A stretch of 64,000 bases of DNA from Betaproteobacteria bacterium (GTDB taxonomy: Bacteria > Pseudomonadota > Gammaproteobacteria > Burkholderiales > Ga0077523): positions 62,001-126,000 of the forward strand of contig JADJPK010000004.1 of NCBI GenBank assembly GCA_016713305.1, given 5' to 3'. A model generated the notes under the pieces. That model had not been told where the DNA came from, did not search any database, and worked only from the letters and a program-made list of their open reading frames with translations. The translations under genes and the position numbers were made by a program. This document shows, in pieces, positions 38,765 to 48,031 of the stretch (positions are counted from its first letter, which is position 1; each line of letters opens with the position of its first letter).

Positions 38765-40372
38765 TTACATTCTGAAAACGCCGAAGCGTGTGGCCTCTTC
38801 GGGCGCGTTGAGCGCCGCGGACAGCCCCAGCCCCAGCACCATGCGCGTGTCGGCAGGATCGATCACGCCGTCATCCCACAGCCGCGCGCTGGCGTAGTAG
38901 GGATGGCCTTGCACTTCGTACTGCGAACGGATGGGCGCCTTGAACGCCTCCTCGTCTTCCTTCGACCAGTGTCCGCCCCTGGATTCGATGCCATCGCGGC
39001 GCACCTGCGCCAGCACGCTCGACGCCTGCTCCCCGCCCATCACCGAGATGCGGGCGTTCGGCCACATCCAGAGAAAGCGGGGGCTGTAGGCACGGCCGCA
39101 CATGCCGTAGTTGCCTGCTCCGAAGCTGCCGCCCAGGATGAAGGTGAACTTCGGCACGCGTGCCGTCGCCACCGCCGTCACCATCTTGGCGCCATCCTTG
39201 GCAATGCCGCCGGACTCGTACTTGCGGCCCACCATGAAACCCGTGATGTTCTGCAGGAACACGAGGGGAATGCCGCGCTGCGCGCACAGCTCGATGAAGT
39301 GCGCGCCCTTCAACGCCGACTCCGAGAAGAGGATGCCGTTGTTCGCGACGATCCCCACGGGGTAGCCGAACACGCGCGCGAATCCGCACACCAGCGTGGT
39401 TCCGTAGTTCTGCTTGAACTCGTCCAGTTCGCTGCCGTCCACGATGCGCGCGACGATCTCGCGCACGTCGTACGGCTTGCGCACGTCCGTGGGGATGACG
39501 CCGTGCAGCTCGTCCGTGCCATACAGGGGTGCACGGGGTTCGCGCACCTCCATGCGGACCCGCTTCGCCGAATTGAGATTGCCCACGATGCGGCGCGCGA
39601 TCTGCAGGGCATGCCGGTCATTCAGCGCATAGTGATCTGCGACACCGGACACCTTGGTGTGGACGTCGGCGCCGCCCAGATCCTCCGCGGACACCACTTC
39701 TCCGGTGGCCGCCTTCACCAGCGGCGGGCCGCCCAGGAAGATGGTGCCCTGGTTGCGGACGATGATGCTCTCGTCGGACATTGCCGGCACGTAGGCACCG
39801 CCTGCCGTGCAGGATCCCATCACCACGGCGATCTGCGGGATGCCGGCTGCCGACATGTTGGCCTGGTTGAAGAAGATCCGGCCGAAATGGTCGCGGTCGG
39901 GAAAGACGTCGTCCTGGCTGGGCAGGTTCGCCCCGCCGGAGTCCACCAGGTACAGGCACGGCAGGCGGTTCTGCTGCGCGATCTCCTGCGCCCGCAGGTG
40001 CTTCTTCACCGTCACGGGGTAGTAGGTGCCGCCCTTCACCGTGGCGTCGTTGGCGACGATGACGCACTCGCGCCCATTCACCCGGCCGATGCCGGTGATG
40101 ATTCCGCCGCCTGGACATTCGCCGTTGTACATCTCCCACGCGGCGAGCTGGGACAGCTCGAGAAACGGCGACCCGACGTCCAGCAGCTGGCGCACGCGCT
40201 CGCGGGGCAGCAGCTTGCCCCGCGCCGTGTGCTTGTCGCGCGCCGCCTGGCCGCCGCCGCCGGCGATCGTCGAGACCTTGGCGCGCAAGTCGTCCACAAG
40301 CGCGCGCATCGACTCCGCATTCCTGCGGAAATCGTCGGAACGCACGTTGATTCTGGAGCGGATCGCCGTCAT
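38765..40372 (-). CDS. liuB: Methylcrotonyl-CoA carboxylase, carboxyltransferase beta subunit
   Basis: Moves the carboxyl group from biotin to 3-methylcrotonyl-CoA. 535 residues, intact. Typical acyl-CoA carboxyltransferase blocks: YLVDSGGANLPSQDDVFPDRDHFGRIF, GSCTAGGAYVPAMSDE and, near the C terminus, GAGNYGMCGRAYSPRFLWMWP. Works with liuD. Confidence 0.95.
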   Translation of the reverse strand: MTAIRSRINVRSDDFRRNAESMRALVDDLRAKVSTIAGGGGQAARDKHTARGKLLPRERVRQLLDVGSPFLELSQLAAWEMYNGECPGGGIITGIGRVNGRECVIVANDATVKGGTYYPVTVKKHLRAQEIAQQNRLPCLYLVDSGGANLPSQDDVFPDRDHFGRIFFNQANMSAAGIPQIAVVMGSCTAGGAYVPAMSDESIIVRNQGTIFLGGPPLVKAATGEVVSAEDLGGADVHTKVSGVADHYALNDRHALQIARRIVGNLNSAKRVRMEVREPRAPLYGTDELHGVIPTDVRKPYDVREIVARIVDGSELDEFKQNYGTTLVCGFARVFGYPVGIVANNGILFSESALKGAHFIELCAQRGIPLVFLQNITGFMVGRKYESGGIAKDGAKMVTAVATARVPKFTFILGGSFGAGNYGMCGRAYSPRFLWMWPNARISVMGGEQASSVLAQVRRDGIESRGGHWSKEDEEAFKAPIRSQYEVQGHPYYASARLWDDGVIDPADTRMVLGLGLSAALNAPEEATRFGVFRM

Positions 40373-40399
40373 GTGACCGTGCCTTGCGCTGACCGTGTC

Positions 40400-40804
40400 T
40401 TACTCGTGCTTGTGAGGGCGCTCGCCGACGGCGCCGCCGCCTTTCTTCCAGCCGTTGAAGCCGCCTTCGATATGGCACACAGGCGCGAGACCCATTTCCT
40501 GCACCACGGCCGTGGCCAGCGCGGAACGCCAAGCCGAGGCGCAGTAGAACACGAACTCCTTGCCCGAGCCGAAGACTTCCTTGTAGTACGGGCTGTCCGG
40601 GTCCACCCAGACCTCCAGCATGCCGCGCGGCGCGTGGAAGGCGCCGGGAATCATTCCGTCCCGCTCCAGCTCCCGCACGTCGCGGATGTCCACGAATTGC
40701 ACGCCCGGATCGCGCAGCTTGGCCTTGGCCTCGTCCACGGTGATGGTGCGGATCCTGGCCTTCGCTTCTTCCACGAGCACCTTGCATCCCTTGGTGATGG
40801 GCAT
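40400..40804 (-). CDS. Rhodanese-like sulfurtransferase domain protein
   Basis: 134 residues, a single rhodanese domain with the active loop CASAWRS (Cys near residue 96) after FVFY and the FVDIRDVRELERDGMIPGAFHAPRG block. No signal peptide. Function in this operon unknown. The start at 40804 (MPITKGCKVLVEEA) is preferred to 40888. Confidence 0.85.
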   Translation of the reverse strand: MPITKGCKVLVEEAKARIRTITVDEAKAKLRDPGVQFVDIRDVRELERDGMIPGAFHAPRGMLEVWVDPDSPYYKEVFGSGKEFVFYCASAWRSALATAVVQEMGLAPVCHIEGGFNGWKKGGGAVGERPHKHE

Positions 40805-40917
40805 CGTCTCATTCTCCCGGCGAAACCGCGTCCGCCCTGCCGGGCGGAATCCACGGCATTGTTGACTGCATGAACCGGCGCGCGGCACTTGCCCTCGCGC
40901 GCTCTCCTACACCCCGT

Positions 40918-41502
40918 TCAGGTGTCCTCTTCCGCGAGCCAGCGGTGGGTGGGCGGCGCGCGATAGTCGCGCAAAGCTTGCACGAGTTGCGTCGGCGCAT
41001 CCACGGCAGCCACGATCGCGCGGTGCGCGCGGCTCACGAATTCCTCTTCACGCGCATGATCGAACATCGCGATCATGCGGTCGAAATACCCGGCGACATT
41101 CAGCAGCACGCAGGGCTTGCGGTGCATTCCCAGCTGCGACCAGGTGACGACTTCGCAGAACTCCTCGAACGTGCCGAAGCCGCCGGGCAGCATCATGAAG
41201 GCGTCGGACGCATCGGCCATGGCCTGCTTGCGCTCGTGCATCGATTGCACGACCTGCATGTCGGCCACCCGTGGATGCGCAAGCTCCCGGCGGCGCAGCG
41301 CGTCGGGAATGATTCCCGTCACCTGTCCGCCGGCGTCGAGCGCACCGTCGGCCACGGCGCCCATCATCCCGTTGCCTCCCCCGCCGTAGACCAGGCCGAG
41401 GCCCGCACGCGCGATCACCCCGCCCACCTCCCGCGCTGCCTGGACGAAGAGGGGATTGCGGCCGGGGCTCGAACCGCAGAACACGCACACGCGACGAATC
41501 AC
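40918..41502 (-). CDS. LOG-family (TIGR00730) nucleotide phosphoribohydrolase
   Basis: 194 residues. LOG motifs PGGFGTFEEF and YGGGGNGMMGAVADGAL are complete; the family splits cytokinin-type or other purine 5'-monophosphates. GTG start at 41502 directly before VCVFCGSSPGRNP gives the family's usual length; the longer open frame upstream overlaps the isomerase gene. Small overlap-free gap (19 bases) to that gene. Confidence 0.86.
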   Translation of the reverse strand: MIRRVCVFCGSSPGRNPLFVQAAREVGGVIARAGLGLVYGGGGNGMMGAVADGALDAGGQVTGIIPDALRRRELAHPRVADMQVVQSMHERKQAMADASDAFMMLPGGFGTFEEFCEVVTWSQLGMHRKPCVLLNVAGYFDRMIAMFDHAREEEFVSRAHRAIVAAVDAPTQLVQALRDYRAPPTHRWLAEEDT

Positions 41503-41521
41503 CGAAGGGTTACCGCTCAGA

Positions 41522-42124
41522 TCAGAACCCTCCGGTTTCCAGCCACCGTGCCACCTGGTCGAGCCTGTCGACGCCCCAGAAGGGTTCGTCGTCGACGAAG
41601 ATGAAGGGTGACCCGAACACGCCTCGCGCGATGGCCATTTCGGTCTCGGTCTTGAGCCGCAGCTTGATCGCAGGGTCTTCCAGCGCAGCCAGCACGGCCG
41701 CTTCATCGTGCCCCAGCGACGCCGCCACCCTGGCCGTGTCGGACGGATTGGAGATGTTCACGTCGTCCACGAAGTACGCGCGGTACAGGGCGGCGGCGAG
41801 CTGCCTGGCCGCGGCCGGATCCCTGTCCGTCAGCCAGTAGAACGCCCGTGCCGGGGCCTGGGTCGAGATGGGAAACACCGTGGGCATCCGGAACGGCACG
41901 GCGTGAAAGCGCGCGCTGCGCAGGACGTCTCTGGCCGAGTAGTCCCCCTTGAGCGGGACGGAGGGCAGCGAAGGCAGTCCCGTGACCTTGAACGTGGCCC
42001 CGAGCAGAAAGGGCTTCCACTGGACTTCGCGCCCGAAGCGCGCGGCCAGCGCGTCGATCTTCGTGCTGGCGATGTAGCCGTACGTGGAGGAGAAGTCGAA
42101 ATGGAAAACGATGGGTTGGGCCAT
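41522..42124 (-). CDS. 2-hydroxychromene-2-carboxylate isomerase-like protein
   Basis: 200 residues, kappa-class GST/DsbA-like thioredoxin fold. It opens IVFHFDFSSTYGYIASTKIDALA with the family's active serine, and ends with GVFGSPFIFVDDEPFWGVDRL. Named for naphthalene catabolism, but members occur widely; here it is embedded in the leucine operon, so its true substrate is unclear. Confidence 0.82.
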   Translation of the reverse strand: MAQPIVFHFDFSSTYGYIASTKIDALAARFGREVQWKPFLLGATFKVTGLPSLPSVPLKGDYSARDVLRSARFHAVPFRMPTVFPISTQAPARAFYWLTDRDPAAARQLAAALYRAYFVDDVNISNPSDTARVAASLGHDEAAVLAALEDPAIKLRLKTETEMAIARGVFGSPFIFVDDEPFWGVDRLDQVARWLETGGF

Positions 42125-42134
42125 GGTGTCGGAA

Positions 42135-43046
42135 TCAGGATTTCGGAGGGATGTCGACGCCGTTCAGTTGCGCCTGGGCCTGCACGAGCGAGGCGAGCAT
42201 CCTGTCGGGCGCGCCGAATCCGAGCCCGAGCGCCTGGTTGAGACTCTGATTGACCGCCGCCGTCACGACGCCGGCGACCTGGGCGTTGGTCATCTCGGTG
42301 ACGAAATAGCGGACGTCCTTGGCTGCGTTGCGCAGGGCGAACTTCATCCGGCCGAAATCGCCCTCGGCCGCGCCGCCGGCCACCATCTGGAACATGTTCG
42401 AGTTGAGGGGGCCCACGCTCACCAGCTTGACGAGCTGGCCCGGATCGACGCCCAGCTTCGCGCACGCGACCAGCGCCTCCGAGAACAACGCCACGCTGCC
42501 CACCGCCACGAAGTTGTTGACGAGCTTCAACGTGTGCCCCGAGCCGACGTCGCCCACATGGAAGACGTTCTCGCAGTAGGCGCGCAACACCGGTTCGATC
42601 TCGGCAAAGGTCCGGGCGTCGGCCCCGACCAGCGTGTTGAGTCTGCCCTGCTCGGCTTCCACCGGTGTCCGGGTGAGAGGCGCATCGACGAATCGCACAT
42701 CCTTTGCGCGAAAGGCTTCCAGCGACTTCAGGGTGGACCCGGGCTGGCTGGTGGAGGTGTCGATCACGATCTGGCCCGCACGGCAGCTCGCGAGGACGCC
42801 GCCCGGCCGGTACAGGAGATCTTCCACCTCCGGGGTTCCGGTGACGCACAGGAACACGATGTCCGACTGCGCCACGGCATCGGCGACGTCCTTCGCCTCG
42901 ACCGCGCCGCGGCGCACAAGGTCCTCCACCGGCGCACGGTTGCGATGGCCGAGCACGCACACCTGCCAGCCCTTCTCGACCAGGTTCTTCGCCATCCCGT
43001 GGCCCATCAGGCCCACGCCGATGAATCCGATGCTCTTCTGCGTCAT
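42135..43046 (-). CDS. 3-hydroxyisobutyrate dehydrogenase-family enzyme
   Basis: NAD(P)-dependent beta-hydroxyacid dehydrogenase, 303 residues. Dinucleotide motif GFIGVGLMGHGMAKNL, substrate motif DAPLTRTPVEAEQG and the catalytic Lys in GSGHTLKLVNN. It may serve valine catabolism (3-hydroxyisobutyrate to methylmalonate semialdehyde), which fits a branched-chain operon; other beta-hydroxyacids are possible. Confidence 0.85.
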   Translation of the reverse strand: MTQKSIGFIGVGLMGHGMAKNLVEKGWQVCVLGHRNRAPVEDLVRRGAVEAKDVADAVAQSDIVFLCVTGTPEVEDLLYRPGGVLASCRAGQIVIDTSTSQPGSTLKSLEAFRAKDVRFVDAPLTRTPVEAEQGRLNTLVGADARTFAEIEPVLRAYCENVFHVGDVGSGHTLKLVNNFVAVGSVALFSEALVACAKLGVDPGQLVKLVSVGPLNSNMFQMVAGGAAEGDFGRMKFALRNAAKDVRYFVTEMTNAQVAGVVTAAVNQSLNQALGLGFGAPDRMLASLVQAQAQLNGVDIPPKS

Positions 43047-43107
43047 CCCTTCCTCCGTGAATCCCGGCCCTGGGCGCGGCACGCCCGGCACGAGCCTCCG
43101 TCTCCTG

Positions 43108-44289
43108 CTACAGGCACTCGATGGCCAGTGCCGTGGCCTCTCCGCCGCCGATGCAAAGGCTCGCCACGCCACGCTTGAGACCGTACTTGCGCAGTGCCCC
43201 GAGCAGGGTCACCACGATGCGCGCGCCGGAAGCGCCGATGGGGTGCCCCAGCGCACACGCTCCGCCGTGAACGTTCACCTTCTCGTGCGGCAACGCATGT
43301 TCCTGCATGGCCGCCATGGTGACCACGGCAAAAGCCTCGTTGATCTCGTACAGATCCACCTTGTCCGCCGTCCAGCCGGTGCGCTCGAACAGCTTGCGCA
43401 TGGCACCCACCGGTGCCGTCGTGAACCAGCCGGGTTCCTGCGCATGAGTGCTGTGGCCCGCGATCCTTGCAAGGGGGGTGAGCCCGCGGCGCAGGGCTTC
43501 CGACTCGCGCATCATCACCACGGCCGCGGCACCGTCCGAGATGGAGCTGGAATTGGCGGCCGTCACCGTGCCGTCCTTGCGGAAGGCGGGCTTCAACTGC
43601 GGGATCTTCTCGAAATTGGCCTTGAAGGGCTGTTCGTCCTGGTAGAGGAAGCGGTCGCCCTTGCCGGACTTCAGCGCGACGGGGGCGATCTCCCAGGCGA
43701 ACCAGCCTTCGCGGTTGGCCTTCTGCGCGCGTTCGAGCGAAGCGATGGCAAAGCTGTCCTGCGCCTGTCGCGTGAAGCCGAACTTCTGCGCGCAGTCCTC
43801 CGCGAACGTTCCCATGAGCCGGCCCTTGTCGTAGGCGTCTTCCAGGCCGTCCAGGAACATGTGATCGAGTACCTGCTGGTGGCCCATGCGATATCCGGTG
43901 CGCGCCTTGGGCAGGAGATACGGCGCGTTGGACATGCTCTCCATGCCGCCCGCGACCATCACCCGGTTCGTCCCCGCGAGGAGGAGGTCGTTCGCGAACA
44001 TGATGGCCTTCATGCCGGACCCGCACATCTTGTTGACGGTGGTGCACCCTGCAGAAAGAGGCAGTCCGCCGCCCAGGCTCGCCTGCCGCGCGGGCGCCTG
44101 CCCCTGACCGGCGGGCAGCACGCAGCCCATCACGACTTCTTCCACCTCGGCGGCGGCCACTCCGGCACGCTCCACGGCCGCGCGAATCGCGGTGCTGCCG
44201 AGTTCGGCGGCGGCGAAGTCCTTGAACTCGCCCTGCAGTCCGCCCATGGGCGTGCGGGCGGCGGAAACGATAACGACGGGATCGGTCAT
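43108..44289 (-). CDS. Acetyl-CoA acetyltransferase (thiolase)
   Basis: 393 residues. Nucleophile Cys in NKMCGSGMKAIMF, the His site NVHGGACALGHPIGASGARI and the C-terminal Cys in GVASLCIGGGEA. Either cleaves acetoacetyl-CoA derived from leucine or condenses acetyl-CoA towards PHA. Intact. Confidence 0.93.
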   Translation of the reverse strand: MTDPVVIVSAARTPMGGLQGEFKDFAAAELGSTAIRAAVERAGVAAAEVEEVVMGCVLPAGQGQAPARQASLGGGLPLSAGCTTVNKMCGSGMKAIMFANDLLLAGTNRVMVAGGMESMSNAPYLLPKARTGYRMGHQQVLDHMFLDGLEDAYDKGRLMGTFAEDCAQKFGFTRQAQDSFAIASLERAQKANREGWFAWEIAPVALKSGKGDRFLYQDEQPFKANFEKIPQLKPAFRKDGTVTAANSSSISDGAAAVVMMRESEALRRGLTPLARIAGHSTHAQEPGWFTTAPVGAMRKLFERTGWTADKVDLYEINEAFAVVTMAAMQEHALPHEKVNVHGGACALGHPIGASGARIVVTLLGALRKYGLKRGVASLCIGGGEATALAIECL

Positions 44290-44401
44290 GGCAGACGCTC
44301 CAGGAAGAAGTAGGACAGGTCGTCGCGCAGGCAGTCTCGAATTGTCTCACGCCACGATGCGCATTCCGGTACCGCGTACTGCGGCGAAGGGGGCCGAGGT
44401 C

Positions 44402-46165
44402 TCATGCAATCCCGGGAAAACGGGCCGCGAAACGCACGGCCGGAGCGTAGGGAAAGACATCCTCGATGAAGCCTTGTTCGATGCGGTGCTTGGTCCCGTT
44501 CCAGAAGTCCGCCTCCAGCAGATCGCGGTGGTGCGCCAGGAAGTGCCGCCGCACCGCTTCTCCGGACAGCAGGAAGGGGGCGAACTCTTCAGGAAAGATG
44601 TCGTTCTGGCCCACGGGATACCACGGCTCGGCCGACATCTCGTCCTCGGGCGTGCGAGCCTCGGGAATGCGGCGGAAGTTGCACTCGGTCATGTAGACGA
44701 TCTCGTCGTAGTCGTAGAAGACCACGCGGCCGCCCCGCGTCACGCCGAAATTCTTGAAAAGCATGTCGCCGGGGAAGATGTTGACCGAGGCGAGTTCCTT
44801 GATCGCATTGCCGTAGTCCACCACGGCAGCGAGCACCTGATCGTCGTCGGCATCGTCCAGGAACAGGTTGAGCGGCTGCATGCGCCGTTCGATGTACAGA
44901 TGCTTCACGACGAGCGCGTCGCCGTCCTCCTCCACCAGCGAGGGCGCCTCGCGCCGCAGCTCGTCCACGAGCGCCTGGGTGAAGCGTGCCCGGGGGAATG
45001 CGACGTCCGCGTATTCCAGCGTGTCCGCCATGCGGCCGATGCGGTCGTGCCGCTTCACCAGCATGTACTTTTCCTTCACGATGTCGCGCGTCACTTCCTT
45101 TGTCGGCGAGATCCGGTCACGGATCACCTTGAAGACGTACGGATACGACGGCAGCGTGAACACGATCATCACCAGCCCCCGGATGCCTGGAGCGAGGACG
45201 AAATCGTCGGTCGAGTGCTTGAGGTGATGCAGGAAGTCCCGGTAGAAGAGCGTCTTGCCGTGCTTCTGCAGGCCCAGCGAGGTGTACAGCTCGGCCTTGG
45301 GCTTGCGCGGCAGCATCGACGAGAGGAACGCCACGTACGCCGAAGGCACCTCCATGTCGGCCATGAAGTACGCGCGGCTGAAGGCGAAGTGGGGCGCGAT
45401 CTGGCGGGCGTCCAGCAGGAGCGCGTCGAGCGCGAGCCCGCCCTCGCCGTCGTGAACGATGGGGATGGCGAGCGGCGTCTCCTGTTCGCCGTTCACCAGC
45501 ATTCCGATGAGGTAGCAGCGCTTGTTGCGATAGAAAAGCGACGTGAGGACGCGGATCTGGTGATTGGCCTCGGCGCGGAACGGCCGCTTGAGCGCGCCAC
45601 GCATCACCTTGAGCAGGCAGCGCAGGTCGCGCGCCAGATGCGTGAACGGCAGCGTGAGTCCCGTGTCCGCCAGAATCCGCTCCAGCACGGCGCGAAGACC
45701 GTTCTTGCGCGGGTAGTAGCACCGGTAGGCCGGCGTGTCGGAGTCCAGGTGTTCCGTGGACACCGCAGGCCGCACGAACATGTAGTCGTTGTGGTAGTAG
45801 GCCCGGTGCAGGATCTTGCAGCTCACGGAGTTGAAGAACGTCTCCGCGAGTTCCGGCTGCTTGTGGTCCGTGAGCAGGCCCACGTAGTGGAGCTTCACCT
45901 GCAGCCAGATGTCCTCCGGCAGACGTTCGACGTCGAACTCGCGGATCAGGCGCTCGGCCGACTCCATGACCCGCTGGTCGTAGAACGCGATGCGATCGGC
46001 GTGTGCCCGATGCACTTCCGGCCAGTTCGCGGCTTCGAAACGCGCGCGGGCCTCGCGGGAGATCTCGCGGAAGATCCGGTAGTGGCGGTCGAAACCTTCC
46101 AGCAGCGCCTTGGCGATCCCGAAGGCGAGTCGGGACTGGTCCGCCACTTCGGCAGGAGCGTTCAT
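44402..46165 (-). CDS. aceK: Isocitrate dehydrogenase kinase/phosphatase
   Basis: A bifunctional enzyme that inactivates isocitrate dehydrogenase by phosphorylation and reverses this, directing carbon to the glyoxylate bypass. 587 residues. The ATP-binding Lys is in PYVFKVIRDRISPTKE and the catalytic region is LFKNFGVTRGGRVVFYDYDE. No aceA or aceB is in the window; instead it lies between liuA and a thiolase, which suggests joint control with leucine-derived acetyl-CoA. Confidence 0.95.
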   Translation of the reverse strand: MNAPAEVADQSRLAFGIAKALLEGFDRHYRIFREISREARARFEAANWPEVHRAHADRIAFYDQRVMESAERLIREFDVERLPEDIWLQVKLHYVGLLTDHKQPELAETFFNSVSCKILHRAYYHNDYMFVRPAVSTEHLDSDTPAYRCYYPRKNGLRAVLERILADTGLTLPFTHLARDLRCLLKVMRGALKRPFRAEANHQIRVLTSLFYRNKRCYLIGMLVNGEQETPLAIPIVHDGEGGLALDALLLDARQIAPHFAFSRAYFMADMEVPSAYVAFLSSMLPRKPKAELYTSLGLQKHGKTLFYRDFLHHLKHSTDDFVLAPGIRGLVMIVFTLPSYPYVFKVIRDRISPTKEVTRDIVKEKYMLVKRHDRIGRMADTLEYADVAFPRARFTQALVDELRREAPSLVEEDGDALVVKHLYIERRMQPLNLFLDDADDDQVLAAVVDYGNAIKELASVNIFPGDMLFKNFGVTRGGRVVFYDYDEIVYMTECNFRRIPEARTPEDEMSAEPWYPVGQNDIFPEEFAPFLLSGEAVRRHFLAHHRDLLEADFWNGTKHRIEQGFIEDVFPYAPAVRFAARFPGIA

Positions 46166-46211
46166 TGTGGGCTCGGACAGGTACGACCGGACGGCAGCGG
46201 CGGCGCGGCGG

Positions 46212-47420
46212 TCAGACCGTGTCGGCGAACAGCTCGCGACCGATCAGCCAGCGCCGGATCTCGGAGGTTCCCGCGCCGATCTCGTAGAGCTTGGCGTCGC
46301 GCCACAGGCGGCCGGTGGGGAATTCGTTGATGTAGCCGTTGCCGCCCAGGCACTGCACCGCCTCGCCGGCCATCCAGGTGGCCTTTTCCGCGGCGTAGAG
46401 AATCGCGCCCGCGGCGTCCTTGCGCAGCGCGCGGACGGCGTCCGGCGTGTGGGCGCGATCGCAGGCCTGTCCCACTGCGTAGACGTACGCCCGGCAGGCC
46501 ATCATCGTGGAGTACATGTCCGCGAGCTTGCCCTGCATGAGCTGGAACTCGCCGATGGGCTGACCGAACTGCTTGCGGTCGTGCAGATAGGGAACGACGG
46601 CATCCATGCAGGCGGACATGATGCCCAGAGGGCCGCCGGACAGCACGGTGCGCTCGAAGTCCAGGCCGCTCATGAGCACGTTCACGCCGCGCCCCAGTTC
46701 GCCCAGGATGTTCTCCTCGGGAACCTCGCAGTCCTGGAACACCAGCTCGCACGTGTTGGACCCTCGCATGCCCAGCTTGTCCAGCTTCTGTGCCGTGGAG
46801 AACCCCTTGAAGCCCTTCTCGATCAGGAAGGCCGTGATGCCGCGCGGCCCCGCCGAAGGGTCGGTCTTGGCGTACACGACGAGCACGTCGGCATCCGGCC
46901 CGTTGGTGATCCACATCTTGTTGCCGTTCAGGACGTAGCGGTCGCCGACGCGGTCGGCGCGCAGCCGCATGGACACGACGTCGGACCCGGCGCCCGGCTC
47001 ACTCATGGCCAGGGCTCCCACGAATTCGCCCGACACCAGCTTGGGCAGAAAGCGGGATTTCTGGGCCTCGGTGCCGTTGCGCCGGATCTGGTTCACGCAC
47101 AGGTTGGAGTGCGCCCCGTAGGACAGACCCACCGAGGCGCTCGCCCGGCTGATCTCTTCCATGGCAACGATGTGGGCGAGATAGCCCATCGCCGTGCCGC
47201 CGTAGGCTTCCTCCACGGTCACCCCCAGCAGCCCGAGGTCACCCAGCTTGCGCCAGAGATCCATGGGAAATTCGTTGGTCCGGTCGATCTCCGCCGCCCG
47301 CGGGGCGATCTCCGCCGCGGCGAACTGCTGCACGGTGGACCGGAGCATCTCGACGGTCTCGCCCAGGGCGAAGTCCAGGCAGGGATAACGCAGGAAGGCA
47401 ACGGGGGAGGCGCGGTCCAT
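46212..47420 (-). CDS. liuA: Isovaleryl-CoA dehydrogenase
   Basis: FAD acyl-CoA dehydrogenase, 402 residues. The catalytic Glu is in SGLDFERTVLSGGPLG, the helix-G position specific to isovaleryl-CoA dehydrogenases, and the medium-chain position near the C terminus reads YEIGAGTSEI without it. First structural gene after the LiuR operator; ribosome site CGGAG before the ATG at 47420. Confidence 0.94.
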   Translation of the reverse strand: MDRASPVAFLRYPCLDFALGETVEMLRSTVQQFAAAEIAPRAAEIDRTNEFPMDLWRKLGDLGLLGVTVEEAYGGTAMGYLAHIVAMEEISRASASVGLSYGAHSNLCVNQIRRNGTEAQKSRFLPKLVSGEFVGALAMSEPGAGSDVVSMRLRADRVGDRYVLNGNKMWITNGPDADVLVVYAKTDPSAGPRGITAFLIEKGFKGFSTAQKLDKLGMRGSNTCELVFQDCEVPEENILGELGRGVNVLMSGLDFERTVLSGGPLGIMSACMDAVVPYLHDRKQFGQPIGEFQLMQGKLADMYSTMMACRAYVYAVGQACDRAHTPDAVRALRKDAAGAILYAAEKATWMAGEAVQCLGGNGYINEFPTGRLWRDAKLYEIGAGTSEIRRWLIGRELFADTV

Positions 47421-47452
47421 GGGAACTCCGTAACAGGGAAAACCGGTCGGGG

Positions 47453-47481
47453 AATCTATCTGCCGTTGACGTTAACGTCAA
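47453..47481 (-). promoter_or_regulatory. liuA promoter overlapped by the operator
   Basis: On the minus strand TTGACG (47476-47481), a 17-base spacer and TAGATT (47453-47458). The first six bases of the LiuR palindrome are the -35 box. Transcription should begin near 47446, 26 bases before the liuA start codon. Confidence 0.75.
47466..47481. promoter_or_regulatory. LiuR operator
   Basis: TTGACGTTAACGTCAA, a perfect 16-base palindrome, matching the type of site described for MerR-family LiuR in proteobacteria. It covers the liuR stop codon and the -35 box of liuA. Binding should block or remodel the liuA promoter until a leucine-derived ligand appears. Confidence 0.85.
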
Positions 47482-47927
47482 TCGGACTTCGCAGTCTGGC
47501 GGCGGCGGGCCGACGCCTTTGCCGGAGCGAGACCCTGGTCGAGCAGCCGTTTGCACTGGGCCTCGAACGCCCGTATTTCCGACAGTGTCGCCTCGATGTC
47601 CTCGAGTTGCTGCTCGAGCGCCTCCCGGCGCTTGCGCAGGGTCGCCAGGAACTGGGTGAGCTGCTCGCCCTCGTCGTGGGCGGCGTCGTAGATGTCCAGC
47701 AGCTCGCGGATCTCGGTCAGCGGCAGTCCGAGGCGCTTGCCCCGGAGCGTGAGCTTGAGCCGGACCACGTCACGCTTGCCATAGACGCGGTTGCGGCCCT
47801 TGCGGGCAGGAGACAGCAGCCCGTGATCCTCGTAGAAGCGGATGGTCCGGGTGGTGATGCCGAACTCGCTGGCGAGGTCGGTGATGGTGAAGCTGGACTT
47901 GACGTCGTTGGCCGTGGCGCGGGTCAT
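47478..47927 (-). CDS. liuR: MerR-family regulator LiuR
   Basis: 149 residues from ATG 47927. N-terminal MerR winged helix (FTITDLASEFGITTRTIRFYEDHGLL...RVYGKRDVVRLKLTLRGKRLG), then a coiled-coil dimerisation helix and a basic tail. No metal-type cysteines, as expected for a metabolite-sensing MerR protein. Controls the leucine/isovalerate genes downstream; its stop codon lies inside the operator. Confidence 0.92.
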   Translation of the reverse strand: MTRATANDVKSSFTITDLASEFGITTRTIRFYEDHGLLSPARKGRNRVYGKRDVVRLKLTLRGKRLGLPLTEIRELLDIYDAAHDEGEQLTQFLATLRKRREALEQQLEDIEATLSEIRAFEAQCKRLLDQGLAPAKASARRRQTAKSD

Positions 47928-47930
47928 GTT

Positions 47931-47946
47931 TTGTGCAATGCAACAA
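47931..47946. promoter_or_regulatory. Imperfect dyad in liuR / MBL-phaC divergent region
   Basis: TTGTGCAATGCAACAA, two TGCA-containing half sites, immediately upstream of liuR and about 90 bases upstream of the MBL-phaC pair. TGCA-rich dyads are typical PhaR targets near PHA genes; this assignment is by resemblance only. Confidence 0.4.
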
Positions 47947-48031
47947 TCCGATATCATGCGAGTATAAGAAAAGACGGCTTGCGAGGCCGCATCGGATCAT
48001 TCACGGACCCGTTACGCACCGCTTCCTGCCC

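Noticed and set aside
38213..40873. An 886-codon plus-strand ORF opposite liuB
   Set aside because: His/Arg/Ala-rich antisense shadow with no domain.
47478..47927. LiuR as a metal-sensing MerR protein
   Set aside because: No metal-binding cysteine pair in the C-terminal part, and it sits on the leucine genes with a LiuR-type palindrome.
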